DNA from: Paenibacillus sp. 453mf
GTDB taxonomy: Bacteria > Bacillota > Bacilli > Paenibacillales > Paenibacillaceae
NCBI RefSeq assembly: GCF_900116105.1
Contig: NZ_FPAC01000001.1
Location: 1,602,862 to 1,666,861 of the forward strand
Reading direction: 5' to 3'
Length of the DNA: 64,000 nucleotides
Under the pieces are notes generated by a model. It saw only the letters and a list, made by a program, of their open reading frames with translations. It searched no databases and was not told the DNA's origin. Made by a program: the position numbers and the translations under genes. This document shows, in pieces, positions 26,803 through 35,400 of the stretch (position 1 is its first letter; every line of letters starts with the position of its first letter).

Positions 26803-27278
26803 ACATGAATAATACAAGGGGATTAATATCATTGCACAAAACGAAAGTTAGCGCTTTCATTTTAAGATGGTCATATAAATACATAAGGATTATAAAATCT
26901 AATTTTCACTATATGTTCACAAAACCCGTATTTTGTACATATGTATGCAGGTTAGAAAAATCCCCTTTTCTCAGGGCTCTATCGCCAGTGATCTGGCATC
27001 ATGTGACCTTCTATGACTCATTATCACCAAAAGAAAAGCTAGGAACACCAAAATATTCTTCATGTATACTCCCCCATATTCTTGTTGTCTTAATATAGAC
27101 GAAATAAAAATATTAGTAGTTCCGTAGCTTTTCAACATTTCAAGTTCTTGCCTTTCGAAAGCACTAGTTAATTACATAATCCATCTACTGTGAAAGGAAA
27201 CAAGTAGTGTAGAATGATTAATTCAAAGTAACTTCTCTCATATATGGTGTAATAGAAAAACAATTATCAAGTTCTTCT
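26803..27278 (+). other. Gene-free stretch with an orphan cre-like site
   Basis: About 475 bp, AT-rich, without a supportable gene. It contains TGAAAGCGCTAACT on the minus strand (26846-26859), a full match to the CcpA cre consensus TGWAARCGYTWNCW, but no carbon gene stands next to it. The stretch marks the change from the ordered left part to the repeat-rich right part. Confidence 0.5.
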
Positions 27279-27608
27279 TCAGTTAAACGACCAAAATATA
27301 ATTGTTCCTCTATGCAAATTCATATCTTCTATTAGATGTTTCTTTATGTTTTTCCAAGTCTTTAATTCGTAATTGCCTTCTGTTATTGCGTCATCAATTG
27401 ATGAAATTATTAAGTTCATTAAGGCGAATTTTTCATCTCGATCCAATGCAGCAGTTCCATAAAAAGAAATGAACTCATTCACTCTTGATGAATTTACAGC
27501 TTCAAATTCCCAATCTTGAGAGTTCTCATCTAATTCTGGAAGCCTTAATTTATTGTAAAGGGACTCAATCGCTTTTCTGGTAATAAAAAAATCATGCAAG
27601 CTATTCAA
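27279..27608 (-). CDS. Unknown 109-aa protein
   Basis: It starts at TTG with GGAGG ten bases upstream, directly after the end of repeat A1. The protein is soluble, acidic to neutral and mostly helical, with ALDRDEKFALMNLIISSIDDAITEG as the most structured part. Its size and composition resemble immunity proteins of polymorphic toxin systems, but I do not recognise a family. It follows the repeat within about 25 bp, the same layout as cargo genes elsewhere in this half of the window. Confidence 0.55.
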   Translation of the reverse strand: MNSLHDFFITRKAIESLYNKLRLPELDENSQDWEFEAVNSSRVNEFISFYGTAALDRDEKFALMNLIISSIDDAITEGNYELKTWKNIKKHLIEDMNLHRGTIIFWSFN

Positions 27609-27630
27609 GCTGCTGTTACCTCCACTCTCA

Positions 27631-27835
27631 TTAAACTAACCTGCCCGTTAGCTTAATGAAAAAGCTGTAAAATTTAATTAGATATCTATCTAATCGGTAA
27701 TAGGAACATGTTCTTGTCCATTCCGGCAATCGGTACAAGTTCTTGTCCTTGACTCGGGACACGAACTTGTACCGATAACATAAAAAAGCCGCTAAAATAG
27801 CGACTTCAATGGGAATATGTTCTTGTCCCCCGACA
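27631..27835 (-). repeat. Type A dispersed repeat, full copy (A1)
   Basis: Modules in order on the plus strand: CTAACCTGCCCGTTAG dyad (27635-27650), a TTAGAT-TATC-TAATC dyad near 27680, a long hairpin GGTACAAGTTCTTGTCC/GGGACACGAACTTGTACC (27732-27773), the terminator-like GCCGCTAAAATAGCGAC (27788-27804; T-run on the minus strand), and GGGAATATGTTCTTGTCCC (27811-27829) then CGACA. Read on the minus strand it follows the DUF2247-like gene and precedes the next gene. Confidence 0.85.
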
Positions 27836-27932
27836 ATTAGGTATTATGAATAAAAGGCATCTAAAAGGTTAAACCAACCGCATAGCAAGAAAAGCCTTGA
27901 GGATTGCTGCCCTCAAGGTCATAACATGTTAA

Positions 27933-28439
27933 TCATTTCTTATGATATTTATCTTCTTCGTGTGTTAAATATGATTTCCATTCACGAAATAATTGTGCAA
28001 TATTTTCCTCATACAAATCAGATATAGGTTTTTGACTAGGCATATATCGTACAAATTCAGATATTTCAGTTGGATAATCAAAATCCGCATATATCACTTC
28101 GACCATGCCAAGAGGATCGGAATATTGAGTCTTATGCTCGTATAACCAACTCAAAATTAAATACAGAAACTTTTTCTTGCTCCCATTGTAATCTCTCTCT
28201 GTGGAGCTTATTATTCTGTCTAAATAATACAGCACTCCTTTATCATCTTTTAGCCAAGTTAAATCTATTACATCTTTAGAAGGATTGGGTTCTTTGCTAA
28301 TAATTTCAAAGGCATGTTCAATAGCTGATATTCTTGACATGAAACCATTTTCAATAGCAAATGAAACATCATTCCAAGTTAAATTAGTTAACTTATCAAC
28401 ATATTCATAAGGTAAAACTACGTTCAGAGTATTCATCAT
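27933..28439 (-). CDS. DUF2247-like protein, possible immunity protein
   Basis: 168 aa. The opening LNVVLPYEYVDKLTNLTWNDVSFAIENGFMS and the following FEIISKEPNPSKDVIDLTWLKD match my memory of the DUF2247 family, which is often found near polymorphic toxin genes. It is soluble with no catalytic motif. GAGGTG precedes the ATG. An RHS remnant (47.1 kb) elsewhere in the island fits with scattered toxin-immunity debris. Role inferred only. Confidence 0.6.
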   Translation of the reverse strand: MMNTLNVVLPYEYVDKLTNLTWNDVSFAIENGFMSRISAIEHAFEIISKEPNPSKDVIDLTWLKDDKGVLYYLDRIISSTERDYNGSKKKFLYLILSWLYEHKTQYSDPLGMVEVIYADFDYPTEISEFVRYMPSQKPISDLYEENIAQLFREWKSYLTHEEDKYHKK

Positions 28440-28476
28440 TCACCTCTTTAGTTTGGCTTACCATTTATAATCCCAC

Positions 28477-28686
28477 CTACTTTAAACAATTGGTGCAAAT
28501 AGTGATACCCAATTCATTATTACATTTCTTTTCAATACTCTTAAGAAATATTGCATACCTCTCGCATAATTCTTGATAAAAAATTATGTCTTCAAGGTCC
28601 TCAGATTCATCGATTTTTTTAGATAGTCTAAGCAATTGTATTTTTATATCTTGATGTTTTCTTCGATAACTCAATAATTTTGACAT
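28477..28686 (-). CDS. Unknown 69-aa protein with C-terminal CxxC
   Basis: AAAGGAGGGG lies seven bases before the ATG, the best ribosome site in this area. The product is a charged helical protein (RRKHQDIKIQLLRLSKKIDESEDLEDI), with cysteines in ELCERY and ITICTNCLK. The CxxC could bind zinc. It lies 37 bp before the DUF2247-like gene on the same strand, so the two may be co-transcribed. Confidence 0.6.
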   Translation of the reverse strand: MSKLLSYRRKHQDIKIQLLRLSKKIDESEDLEDIIFYQELCERYAIFLKSIEKKCNNELGITICTNCLK

Positions 28687-29618
28687 AAATACCCCTCCTT
28701 TATATTAGAAAGTGTATCAAAACATAAATTTAACAACCTAAATTTAAAGTGAACTCTGGTTTCAATGGTGTATCGTGAATTTACTTGCAGATCATTAAAA
28801 TATTTAAGGAAAGAAGTTACCGATAAACACAATAAATTGTGGCTCAACCCGCAACGGGTGTATCGCTCAATTTCCCGCCCATCCGATCTCCGTTCTCAAT
28901 GCGGGAATCGTTGGCAATCAAATATTGAAGAATGGGCCAGCCCTAGACTATATAACCGGAAACCAGGTTGCGGGCAAGGCAGTGCTTTCCGTAAGTTCCG
29001 CAGGCGGTCCGCTGGGAGTTTAGCTCGCTGTCGCATTTGCAGACTATCGTATGCAATTTACACGGAATCAACTGTTCACAGTGGATTTCGATCGGGTATG
29101 GATTGAACACGTACGGTCCCGGTGGCGCTCCTTTAGAGGCTTCAAAGGGAATAGTTATTATCCCCCAACAACATGGGTTCTATCATACAAACTCTTCTTG
29201 TGCCATCAACGAAAATAATCGACAGTTTGGGTGGCGATAACCTTCCCAAGTGGTGAGAATATCCAGAGAATATGCCCATGCCCCTCTTCCAGATCATACA
29301 ATGGATCAGAGAGAGTCGTGTGCCCGTGTATTAATATACAAGTTGCCTTTTAATCTATGATCAAATCTGCAGAAAACTTTACCAAGTTACACTGGGATCT
29401 AACAAGTCGCCAATTCTAGGAGCACTTCTACTCATAAGTTTTTGGATTAATTACCAATAGACTAATTTTATTGATTTTCTATATAATGGTATTGCTTATG
29501 TATGGCCATACATAGTAAATAGGGATGCCCGTTGCCCAAGTAACTAAAAAGTGGCAAATAAATGCAAAATAGTTCTACTATGAAAAATATCAACTGTATT
29601 TTAGAAAGGGGAGAAATT
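28687..29618 (+). pseudogene. Degraded coding remnant at ~28835-29110 in a long gene-poor stretch
   Basis: The plus frame reading PISVLNAGIVGNQILKNGP at ~28890-28945 then continues through a stop (after GGPLGV, ~29020) to AVAFADYRMQFTRNQLF and DFDRVW. The LNAGIVGNQIL text faintly recalls SGNH/GDSL hydrolases, but I cannot assign it. GC is higher than in the surroundings, as expected of an imported and decayed gene. Nothing else is supportable between 28.69 and 29.62 kb. Confidence 0.4.
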
Positions 29619-30146
29619 TTGAGAAAATTTATTAGTGCGTTACTCCTTATTATATTATTTGTGTCTATCTTCTTAAATGTTTCTATGTTGTATCAAGATT
29701 ATAAATCGACTCCAAACAATGGTGATATAAAAGGTTCTTATGAGTTGTTTATGGTTGACATTCGTGCTGCGCAAACAAGTCTGAATACCTATTTTGAGGA
29801 AACGGATGAAAAAAAGAAACAACTAGCGCTTTATGACTTGCTAAGTTCCACTTACAAGATGGATTCGGATTTAAAACTTCTAGATGTAAAAAGTAAATTG
29901 TTGTACAAAAGAGGGCTATCCCCTCTTCAGAGTTTTACTTCAGATTTTGTAATAATTTCTTCACGATTATTTACTAGTTATACCATGGAAGGTAAAGATA
30001 TTACGGGTGATGCGAAAAAATACAAATCCTACATTGATGATTTGAATAATGTGTTAAAGGATACAACCATGCAAGACAAGAAGTCCACCAAAAAAGTTTT
30101 CGACAAAGTAGATAATTACTCAAGAAATCATACTCCAATTTATTAG
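29619..30146 (+). CDS. Membrane-anchored protein of unknown function
   Basis: Best start is TTG at 29619 (GGGGAG upstream), giving 175 aa; the frame is open from 29562, but that start lacks a ribosome site. Residues ~2-22 are a single membrane helix (FISALLLIILFVSIFLNVSML), then an exterior helical domain of ~150 residues, rich in K, D and S. No known motif. It is the only plus-strand gene between 27 and 31.7 kb, flanked by repeat A2. Confidence 0.6.
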   Translation: MRKFISALLLIILFVSIFLNVSMLYQDYKSTPNNGDIKGSYELFMVDIRAAQTSLNTYFEETDEKKKQLALYDLLSSTYKMDSDLKLLDVKSKLLYKRGLSPLQSFTSDFVIISSRLFTSYTMEGKDITGDAKKYKSYIDDLNNVLKDTTMQDKKSTKKVFDKVDNYSRNHTPIY

Positions 30147-30244
30147 GTTAAAACATGCTTACCTCTCCTTGAGGCAGTGGTTCCATTTAAGAGGAATGTC
30201 CTGTATCATTGTATTTATCGTGGCTCAAACTACATGTGCTTCTA

Positions 30245-30376
30245 TTTAGATATCCATCTAATCGGCAATCGGATTAAGTTCTTGTCCTTGGCTCGGGACA
30301 AGAACTTGTACCGATAAAATAAAAAAAGCCGCTAAAATAGCGACTTCAATGGGAATATGTTCTTGTCCCTCGACAC
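30245..30376 (-). repeat. Type A dispersed repeat (A2), lacking the CTAAC dyad
   Basis: Contains the TTAGAT...ATCTAATC dyad, the hairpin AAGTTCTTGTCC/GGGACAAGAACTT, GCCGCTAAAATAGCGAC and GGGAATATGTTCTTGTCCC, in the same order and orientation as A1. Confidence 0.85.
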
Positions 30377-30515
30377 CACTAGCTCAATATCTCTATAACC
30401 GTTGTGAAGATACAAGGCAACTTCATAAAATTTCATTATGTTTATCCCTCCCGAGAAACCCTTATAATCATCAAATACCATACCAACTTTACTTTCACTC
30501 GAATCTTACATTAAT

Positions 30516-30612
30516 GTAACTAACCTGCCCGTTAGCTTAATGAATTAGCGGTCAGATACCGATTAGATATTTCATCTAATCGGTAATCGAATTATGTTCT
30601 TGTCCCCCGACA
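30516..30612 (-). repeat. Type A dispersed repeat (A3), internally deleted
   Basis: CTAACCTGCCCGTTAG dyad (30520-30535), a longer ACCGATTAGATA...ATCTAATCGGT dyad, then ATTATGTTCTTGTCCCCCGACA. It lacks the GGTACAAG hairpin and the terminator-like module. It directly follows the recombinase gene when read on the minus strand. Confidence 0.85.
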
Positions 30613-30696
30613 ACCGTTCCCCAGTTGAATACCGATAAACGGTTAGTCTCGTTTGTTTGTAATCATTTATAATCTATAACACGTCTGTTCAAGTTT

Positions 30697-31647
30697 TCAA
30701 AGTAACGATTCAACTTCTGATTGCAGATCCACACGAGTCGCCTTGAAGTAAGTCATCGTTGTGTTCAGACTATCGTTCCCCATAATTTGCGCCAAACGGT
30801 GTAACGGCGTATTCTCTGCCATTACGTAACCAAACCGGTGCCGTAGATCATGGGCGCTTAATCCTTCGAGCATTGATGCTTTCATATATTTTTGAATCAA
30901 ATGTCGTAAAGCGCGTTCAGTCAATCGATCACCAGTTTTCTCCGAAGGAAACAGATATTGACTGTCCGGAGGGAGTTCTTCCAAATATTTTTCTATAGCA
31001 ACTCTGCATGTAGCGTTCAAAGGTACTTCACGCTGTTTATTTCGTTTTCCGGATCGAACTATAAGCTGGGCACTATGTGTTCCGATTTGAATATCCTTTG
31101 GAGCTAAATCACATAATTCCATTGTCCGCAAGCCGGTGTGAAGCATCACGATTAGGATAGTCTGATCCCGATGAGAACCGCCTTGCTCAGCTGCAGCGAT
31201 CAATGCAGCTTCTTCTATATCTGTCATCTTGCGCGGGCTTACCTTTTCTTCGGGAATCAATTTGACCTGCTTGGAAGGATCGCGGTGAATCCTGGATTCC
31301 GACATAGCCCATTCAAAAAAACGTTTTAGAGTTATAAGCCGGCGGTTAATGGTCGCTGGTTTCAATTCCATCACTTTTTGCGCGGAATCTCGATATCGTA
31401 TTATTGTTGAAGCGGCAACTTCTTCAATTCGGAATATAACTTCTTCCTCTTGGTTGTAGGCTTTCTCAAACCAACTAATAAAATGTTTTAAGTCGCTTGC
31501 GTACTCTTTTAATGTTTTAGGATTCAAATTTCCATGGGTGGTGAGAGCGAAAACAAAGTCCTGAATCGTTTGCTTACCCTGTTCTGAAATCCCGTTCGCT
31601 TCTTTCATTAGCAAAGCCTCCAAATCTTGACTTACATTAGCGGACAT
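30697..31647 (-). CDS. Tyrosine recombinase (XerC/D-like integrase)
   Basis: 316 aa: an N-terminal SAM-like core-binding domain (~25-120) and the catalytic domain. The active-site residues visible are Arg I in HTGLRTMELCDL, HxLRH in SAHDLRHRFG and the Tyr nucleophile in NTTMTYFKAT. The usual second His/Trp (G-H before the Tyr helix) reads IMGNDSL, i.e. Asn. It lacks the extra ~20-residue patch that marks integron IntI. Its ATG is embedded in one of two 14-bp direct repeats. It may be the integrase of an integrative element covering part of this island. Confidence 0.88.
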   Translation of the reverse strand: MSANVSQDLEALLMKEANGISEQGKQTIQDFVFALTTHGNLNPKTLKEYASDLKHFISWFEKAYNQEEEVIFRIEEVAASTIIRYRDSAQKVMELKPATINRRLITLKRFFEWAMSESRIHRDPSKQVKLIPEEKVSPRKMTDIEEAALIAAAEQGGSHRDQTILIVMLHTGLRTMELCDLAPKDIQIGTHSAQLIVRSGKRNKQREVPLNATCRVAIEKYLEELPPDSQYLFPSEKTGDRLTERALRHLIQKYMKASMLEGLSAHDLRHRFGYVMAENTPLHRLAQIMGNDSLNTTMTYFKATRVDLQSEVESLL

Positions 31648-31682
31648 GGTATTCTTATATTAACCTAAACATTAGCGGACAT
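31634..31682 (-). repeat. Two 14-bp direct repeats over the recombinase start
   Basis: ACATTAGCGGACAT occurs at 31634-31647 and 31669-31682, 35 bp apart. The first contains the recombinase ATG; the second gives a five-codon decoy frame. It could be an operator, a recombinase binding site or a local duplication. Confidence 0.75.
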
Positions 31683-31775
31683 CAACTTGTATGCATTGAT
31701 AACACCTAATGATCGTTAATATATATTAGCTGTCAATGAAATGGTTATGGTTAAATTTATTTTAGGAGGAATTCT

Positions 31776-31979
31776 ATGCAAACAGGTACAGTTAAATGGT
31801 TTAATGCTGAGAAAGGCTTTGGCTTTATCGAAATCGAAGACGGAAATGACGTATTCGTTCATTTCAGCGCGATTGAAGGTGATGGTTACAAGTCATTGGA
31901 TGAAGGTCAACGCGTTCAGTTCAATGTGGCCCAAGGTAATCGTGGACCGCAGGCTGAGAACGTTTCTAAAATATATTAA
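31776..31979 (+). CDS. Cold shock protein (CspA family)
   Basis: 67 aa, the standard length, with AGGAGG before the ATG. RNP1 KGFGFIE and RNP2 VFVHFSAI are intact. It is a single-stranded nucleic-acid chaperone of the cytosol. The end ([15 protein letters not shown]) is usual for the Firmicute family. It has its own terminator. Confidence 0.96.
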   Translation: MQTGTVKWFNAEKGFGFIEIEDGNDVFVHFSAIEGDGYKSLDEGQRVQFNVAQGNRGPQAENVSKIY

Positions 31980-31986
31980 AATCTTT

Positions 31987-32017
31987 TAAGCTGTCCTAAA
32001 AGTGGGATAGCTTTTTT
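31987..32017 (+). terminator. Intrinsic terminator after csp
   Basis: AAGCTGTCC-TAAAAGT-GGGATAGCTT followed by T; one G-U pair. Confidence 0.88.
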
Positions 32018-32092
32018 GTTTATTCTTGGTTGCGTCCATACAAGAGGTCTTTCATTTTCATAATTTATAATCATAAAAGTGAGGTATCGCAA

Positions 32093-32365
32093 ATGAATAA
32101 TGAAGAATTAATAGAAGCAGTGTATAAGTCTAGTGGGTTTTCAAAAAAGAATGCCGAAAAAGCTGTAAGTCAAGTGCTGGACTCCATCTTTGAAGCTTTA
32201 AAGCAAGGAAAAGAAGTTCAACTAGTAGGCTTCGGGAAGTTTGATGTCCGCTATCGTGAAGCACGCATGGGAAAAAACAGCAAAACCGGTGAAAAGGTGC
32301 TGCTTCCGGCAGGTAACGTTCCTGTATTCACGGCAGGCTCTGCTCTTAAAGAAGCTTTAAATTAA
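32093..32365 (+). CDS. hup: HU family DNA-binding protein
   Basis: 90 aa from the ATG at 32093 (GTGAGG upstream). The HU signature VQLVGFGKFDVRYREARMGKNSKTGE and the conserved end GSALKEALN are present. It bends and packages DNA as a dimer. Residues are shifted from the housekeeping form (KNSKTGEKVLLPAGNVP), so it may be an accessory copy acquired with the island. Confidence 0.93.
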   Translation: MNNEELIEAVYKSSGFSKKNAEKAVSQVLDSIFEALKQGKEVQLVGFGKFDVRYREARMGKNSKTGEKVLLPAGNVPVFTAGSALKEALN

Positions 32366-32371
32366 GCTTAA

Positions 32372-32638
32372 AGTCACCAAATTCTTAGAATAAAAGATGT
32401 TACTACATCAGAAAAGTGGTTTTATATCGAAATAAGTACACTTGATTCAAATACAAATGTCCCATTTGCTACTATCGATGACATTATTAATTATTATTCC
32501 AAACAGGGCTTGCAAACAGAAACAGCTAATCTGGGCATTTTAAGGAAAGACATATGTAAGGAAGCTACTGCACTGGATTACGAGGAATATCGGCTGCCAC
32601 TCTATTCATCATCTGGACCTTCAGGTGCTGAACTATAG
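32372..32638 (+). pseudogene. Start-less ORF remnant of about 88 codons
   Basis: An open frame without a usable start codon or ribosome site, bounded by stops at both ends. The text (EKWFYIEISTLDSNTNVPF, IDDIINYYSKQGLQTETANL) looks like true protein, so this is probably the C-terminal half of a lost gene. Family unknown. Confidence 0.5.
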
Positions 32639-32699
32639 AGCAACGCAGCCATGCACTACATTCCTGCGATCGGAATTCGTTTGAGCCTGCAGACGTTTT

Positions 32700-32758
32700 C
32701 AACCGGCATAACTGCTCCTTCCTGTTTTTGAACTAACGCTTCCCCTCAGTTTAATCAT
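32700..32758 (-). repeat. Type B dispersed repeat, decayed copy (B1)
   Basis: AACCGGCATAACTGCTCCTT then TTTGAACTAACGCTTCCCCTCAGTTTAATC; the same order as the other B copies but with the left half missing and the dyad eroded. Confidence 0.6.
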
Positions 32759-32781
32759 GACCGAATGTAGAAGTCACCTCT

Positions 32782-32865
32782 TCATTTTTCTTTCTTCCAT
32801 ATAGCAGTTACTACAAAAGCAAATGCATAACCAATCACTTTAAACACAGCGTTAATAATCTCCAT
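32782..32865 (-). CDS. 27-aa hydrophobic peptide
   Basis: ATG with GAGGAG eleven bases upstream, then a 27-codon frame: MEIINAVFKVIG, a hydrophobic centre (YAFAFVVTAIW) and a basic end KKEK. The size and charge layout resemble leaderless bacteriocins, phenol-soluble-modulin-like peptides or holin-like toxins. It is too short to be caught by usual gene calling. Confidence 0.45.
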   Translation of the reverse strand: MEIINAVFKVIGYAFAFVVTAIWKKEK

Positions 32866-32907
32866 CTTGAACCATCTCCTCTATGGAGATTGTATGCGAA
32901 ACCCCGC

Positions 32908-32931
32908 GTTAACCTGACCGTTAGCTTAACG
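32908..32931 (-). repeat. Solitary CTAAC/GTTAG-type dyad
   Basis: GTTAACCTGACCGTTAGCTTAAC, the end module of the dispersed repeats standing alone. Confidence 0.65.
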
Positions 32932-33124
32932 GTATATTACTGACTTCGTTAGATAATAGTTATTTAAATAATTGTGCTATTGTCTTCGGAACTAAGAGAA
33001 GTAACTCACCAATCGTCAAAGTATTCTCCAATTTATCAAATCTATCACCACATGTATCATTTTTTCCTCGGACATTAGAAATGGTATCATTTGAACAAAG
33101 CAAATAGCGGTAAAGATATGCCTT

Positions 33125-33271
33125 TTAAAATTTCCATATAATCGTCAAAGTTGGATTTGTTTCGCCACGTTCGATATTCCCCAGAGTAAGTTTGCTTACG
33201 CCCGTTAATTCAGCTAAGTCGTCTAAGCTAATATTTTTTTCTTTTCTGTACTTTTTCAAGGCAGCGCCCAT
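33125..33271 (-). pseudogene. Truncated XRE-family helix-turn-helix protein
   Basis: 48 codons: MGAALKKYRKEKNISLDDLA then ELTGVSKLTLGNIERGETNP, a textbook XRE helix-turn-helix, stopping at TLTIIWKF. The expected continuation (KILKGISLPLFALF) appears in another frame just after the stop, so a frameshift has removed the C-terminal cupin-like part. The rest of 32.93-33.47 kb shows no gene. Confidence 0.75.
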
Positions 33272-33467
33272 TATAATACAATTTGTTTTGATTCATAGAC
33301 TTCATCCATTTAATATTCACCTCAACAATAAACTGTTATAGCTAGTATATTGTCGTCTTACATCTTTCAGTAATCAAGGCTCTTCTACAAAATATTTAGT
33401 AATCCGGTTGAGCCACGAAGCATGCCTGGGTGTATAGATAAATTGAATCGCATTGGCCAGCTACCTA

Positions 33468-34124
33468 CTAAAAGCTACCATCTAGCAAAGCGTTCCATTG
33501 CAGTCGCGTTGTGCGCTCCACACTGCCCGCTGCGGCGCAGAGACCGAGCGCGATGTTGATCCACATCGGCAGAGCAATGGGCGAGTTGAAGGTCCCGAAG
33601 CGCTGAGCTATCAAAGGCACCTGAGTGACCGCATCGATGATCTGAGGGATGGCGAGAACCATAGGAACGATGAGCATGATCAGCGAAATAAATCCGATCC
33701 ATCGGCTCAACGACGGGTGCTCGCGATCAAGACGAGCGCGCCGCCCTTCGGCGGAACTCTCGTCCGGGATGAGCTGGTGCACGGCTCCTTCGTCGGTGAC
33801 GTAGTGGCAACGTTTGAGGCCGAAAACCGTGGACGCTACTTCGATCGTTCCTCCAGCCACGGGGAAGTCCGCAGGGAGTTTGGACTCGGCGTGATGTTTG
33901 CCATCGAGGTATAGATGGGCCTTGCCCTTACCATCATCCGCCAGAAACTGTTGCCAATACGAGACGTCAACGGCGAAGACCAATTGTCGGTCATCATCGT
34001 TTGTCAACGTGAGGTAGTACAGGGCACGGGAGAGCGGCTGCCACCAGCGGAAGTCCTTTAGTGGACGCCCGTTCCCGGTCTTGACCCGTCGCGCGGCTTT
34101 ACGTCGACTCCTCTCTTTGAACAC
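33468..34124 (-). CDS. Unknown membrane protein in a high-GC segment
   Basis: 218 aa from GTG, with AAGGATG upstream. The N-terminal ~130 residues are soluble and basic, starting RSRRKAARRVKTGNGRPLK; two membrane helices follow (WIGFISLIMLIVPMVLAIPQI and ALPMWINIALGLCAAAGSV). The codon use is GC-rich and rich in Ala and Arg, unlike its neighbours, and the protein looks actinobacterial in style. Function unknown. It is co-directional with the DUF4097-like gene. Confidence 0.65.
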   Translation of the reverse strand: MFKERSRRKAARRVKTGNGRPLKDFRWWQPLSRALYYLTLTNDDDRQLVFAVDVSYWQQFLADDGKGKAHLYLDGKHHAESKLPADFPVAGGTIEVASTVFGLKRCHYVTDEGAVHQLIPDESSAEGRRARLDREHPSLSRWIGFISLIMLIVPMVLAIPQIIDAVTQVPLIAQRFGTFNSPIALPMWINIALGLCAAAGSVERTTRLQWNALLDGSF

Positions 34125-34232
34125 TTCTTCACATCCTTTTTGTTTATTAAATTAACAAATTACCGCTATTTTTCAACAGAGGCGTAAGCCTGCCTCAACT
34201 CTTTCACCATGATCTCTCACTGACGGACACCT

Positions 34233-35177
34233 TCACCGGATCCGAATATCGCCCGAAGCTGCCCGTACCTTGATAACGTCCGTCGTCTCTTGCGGGGATT
34301 CGGGCGCCGTGATGTGTCCGGATGTGGTCTTCAGGTCGAAGAACCCATTGAACTCCGGATCGGGCGACAAAGTCACGTCACCGGTACGGACGGAGATGTC
34401 AAGGCTGTCCGAACGCTGCCCCGTCAGAGTAATGTTGCCAGAGGCCGATTTAAACACGCCGTGTCCGGTGAACCGGTCAAACTTGATATTGCCCGAATGC
34501 AGCGAGGTATCGGCCGAGCCGTCGACGTCCACGGCGGTAATGCTGCCGGAAGTCGACTGCACTGTCAGGGCGCCCTTCAGCCCATCCACCTTGATATCGC
34601 CGGAGTGCAGCTGGATTTCTGTATCCCCCTGGATCCGCTCCGCAGTAATATCCCCGGATTTTGAAGTTAAACTCAACCGTCCGGCGGTGATAACTTCCGC
34701 GCGCAGATTGCCGGAAGAAACGGACAAGTCGATCATTTCCGCCTTCAAGCCGGTAAAGCTGGTGTTGCCGGAGCCCGATTTATAACTGATCTGCTGCAGC
34801 CGGGTGTCATCCGCCAGCGCTACAATAATCCGCGTATTGATGGACTTGTAGTTGGGGGCGACTAATTTCACATCCTTCAGCAGCTGGAGTTCCAGCGCAT
34901 CCCCTGTGATTTCTGTCGCTTTCAACTGATCGATCGTATTTTGCTGCATATTCCCGCTGATTTCCACGTAGTTGGTGTCGTCGGGGCTGGCGATGAACTC
35001 CATGTTCACGTCATATTCACTGTCGATGACGAGCGCATTCAACTCGTGCTGCGCAAACGTCCATTTCTGCTCGTGCGCGGGCAACTTGTCGACAAAATCG
35101 AGCGGCTGACAAGCCGTTCCGGCGAAGCTCAAGACGATCAGCGAAATCCCCAGGAAAAACCACTTCTTATTGTTCAC
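34233..35177 (-). CDS. DUF4097-family beta-repeat lipoprotein
   Basis: 314 aa from the GTG at 35177 (GGGAGA upstream); an upstream ATG at 35243 gives a non-signal leader. A lipoprotein signal peptide ends in LSFAGTACQ. The rest is a right-handed beta-helix-like series of ~20-residue repeats with the hallmark SGSGNTSF, SSGNLRAE, KSGDITAE, HSGDIKVD, TSGSITAV, SGNIKFD, ASGNITL, RTGDVTL, TSGHIT and ASGDIRI. This is the DUF4097 adhesin-like fold, usually transcribed with envelope-stress or PspC-type genes. GC is high like the preceding gene. Confidence 0.88.
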   Translation of the reverse strand: MNNKKWFFLGISLIVLSFAGTACQPLDFVDKLPAHEQKWTFAQHELNALVIDSEYDVNMEFIASPDDTNYVEISGNMQQNTIDQLKATEITGDALELQLLKDVKLVAPNYKSINTRIIVALADDTRLQQISYKSGSGNTSFTGLKAEMIDLSVSSGNLRAEVITAGRLSLTSKSGDITAERIQGDTEIQLHSGDIKVDGLKGALTVQSTSGSITAVDVDGSADTSLHSGNIKFDRFTGHGVFKSASGNITLTGQRSDSLDISVRTGDVTLSPDPEFNGFFDLKTTSGHITAPESPQETTDVIKVRAASGDIRIR

Positions 35178-35324
35178 GATTAATTCTCCCTTTTTAAAGG
35201 TTCGGATGTTCCAGCGCAGATAGGCGGCGCCTAGCCGGAGCATATCCGTAAATACATACTGCTAGCCAGCGCCAGCAAAATGCCCGTCTCGTAACAGTTG
35301 AACCTTCTTCCTGTTAAAGCCTCC

Positions 35325-35400
35325 GGTAGATCCTTGCGCCCTGTTCTCGATATTATAATCAGTAATCCCATGCCTGACGAACGTAATTGATGTCACCGCT
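35325..35400 (-). pseudogene. Histidine phosphatase fragment
   Basis: TSITFVRHGITDYNIENRAQ contains the RHG phosphohistidine motif and the following TDYN/RAQG of the phosphoglycerate-mutase-like family. Nothing of the remaining ~170 residues is recognisable. The rest of 35.18-35.70 kb is a mosaic of frames without a supportable gene. Confidence 0.65.

Noticed and set aside
26805..27098. 97-codon ORF after the PadR gene
   Set aside because: No ribosome site, aromatic and Cys-rich random-looking text, and the ATG overlaps the end of PadR.
33498..33914. 138-codon plus-strand ORF in the high-GC segment
   Set aside because: Antisense to a better-supported membrane protein; no membrane segment, start site or conserved text.
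34270..34785. 171-codon plus-strand ORF across the DUF4097-like gene
   Set aside because: It is the complement of the repeated SGN/SGD codons; rich in S, P and V with no start site.
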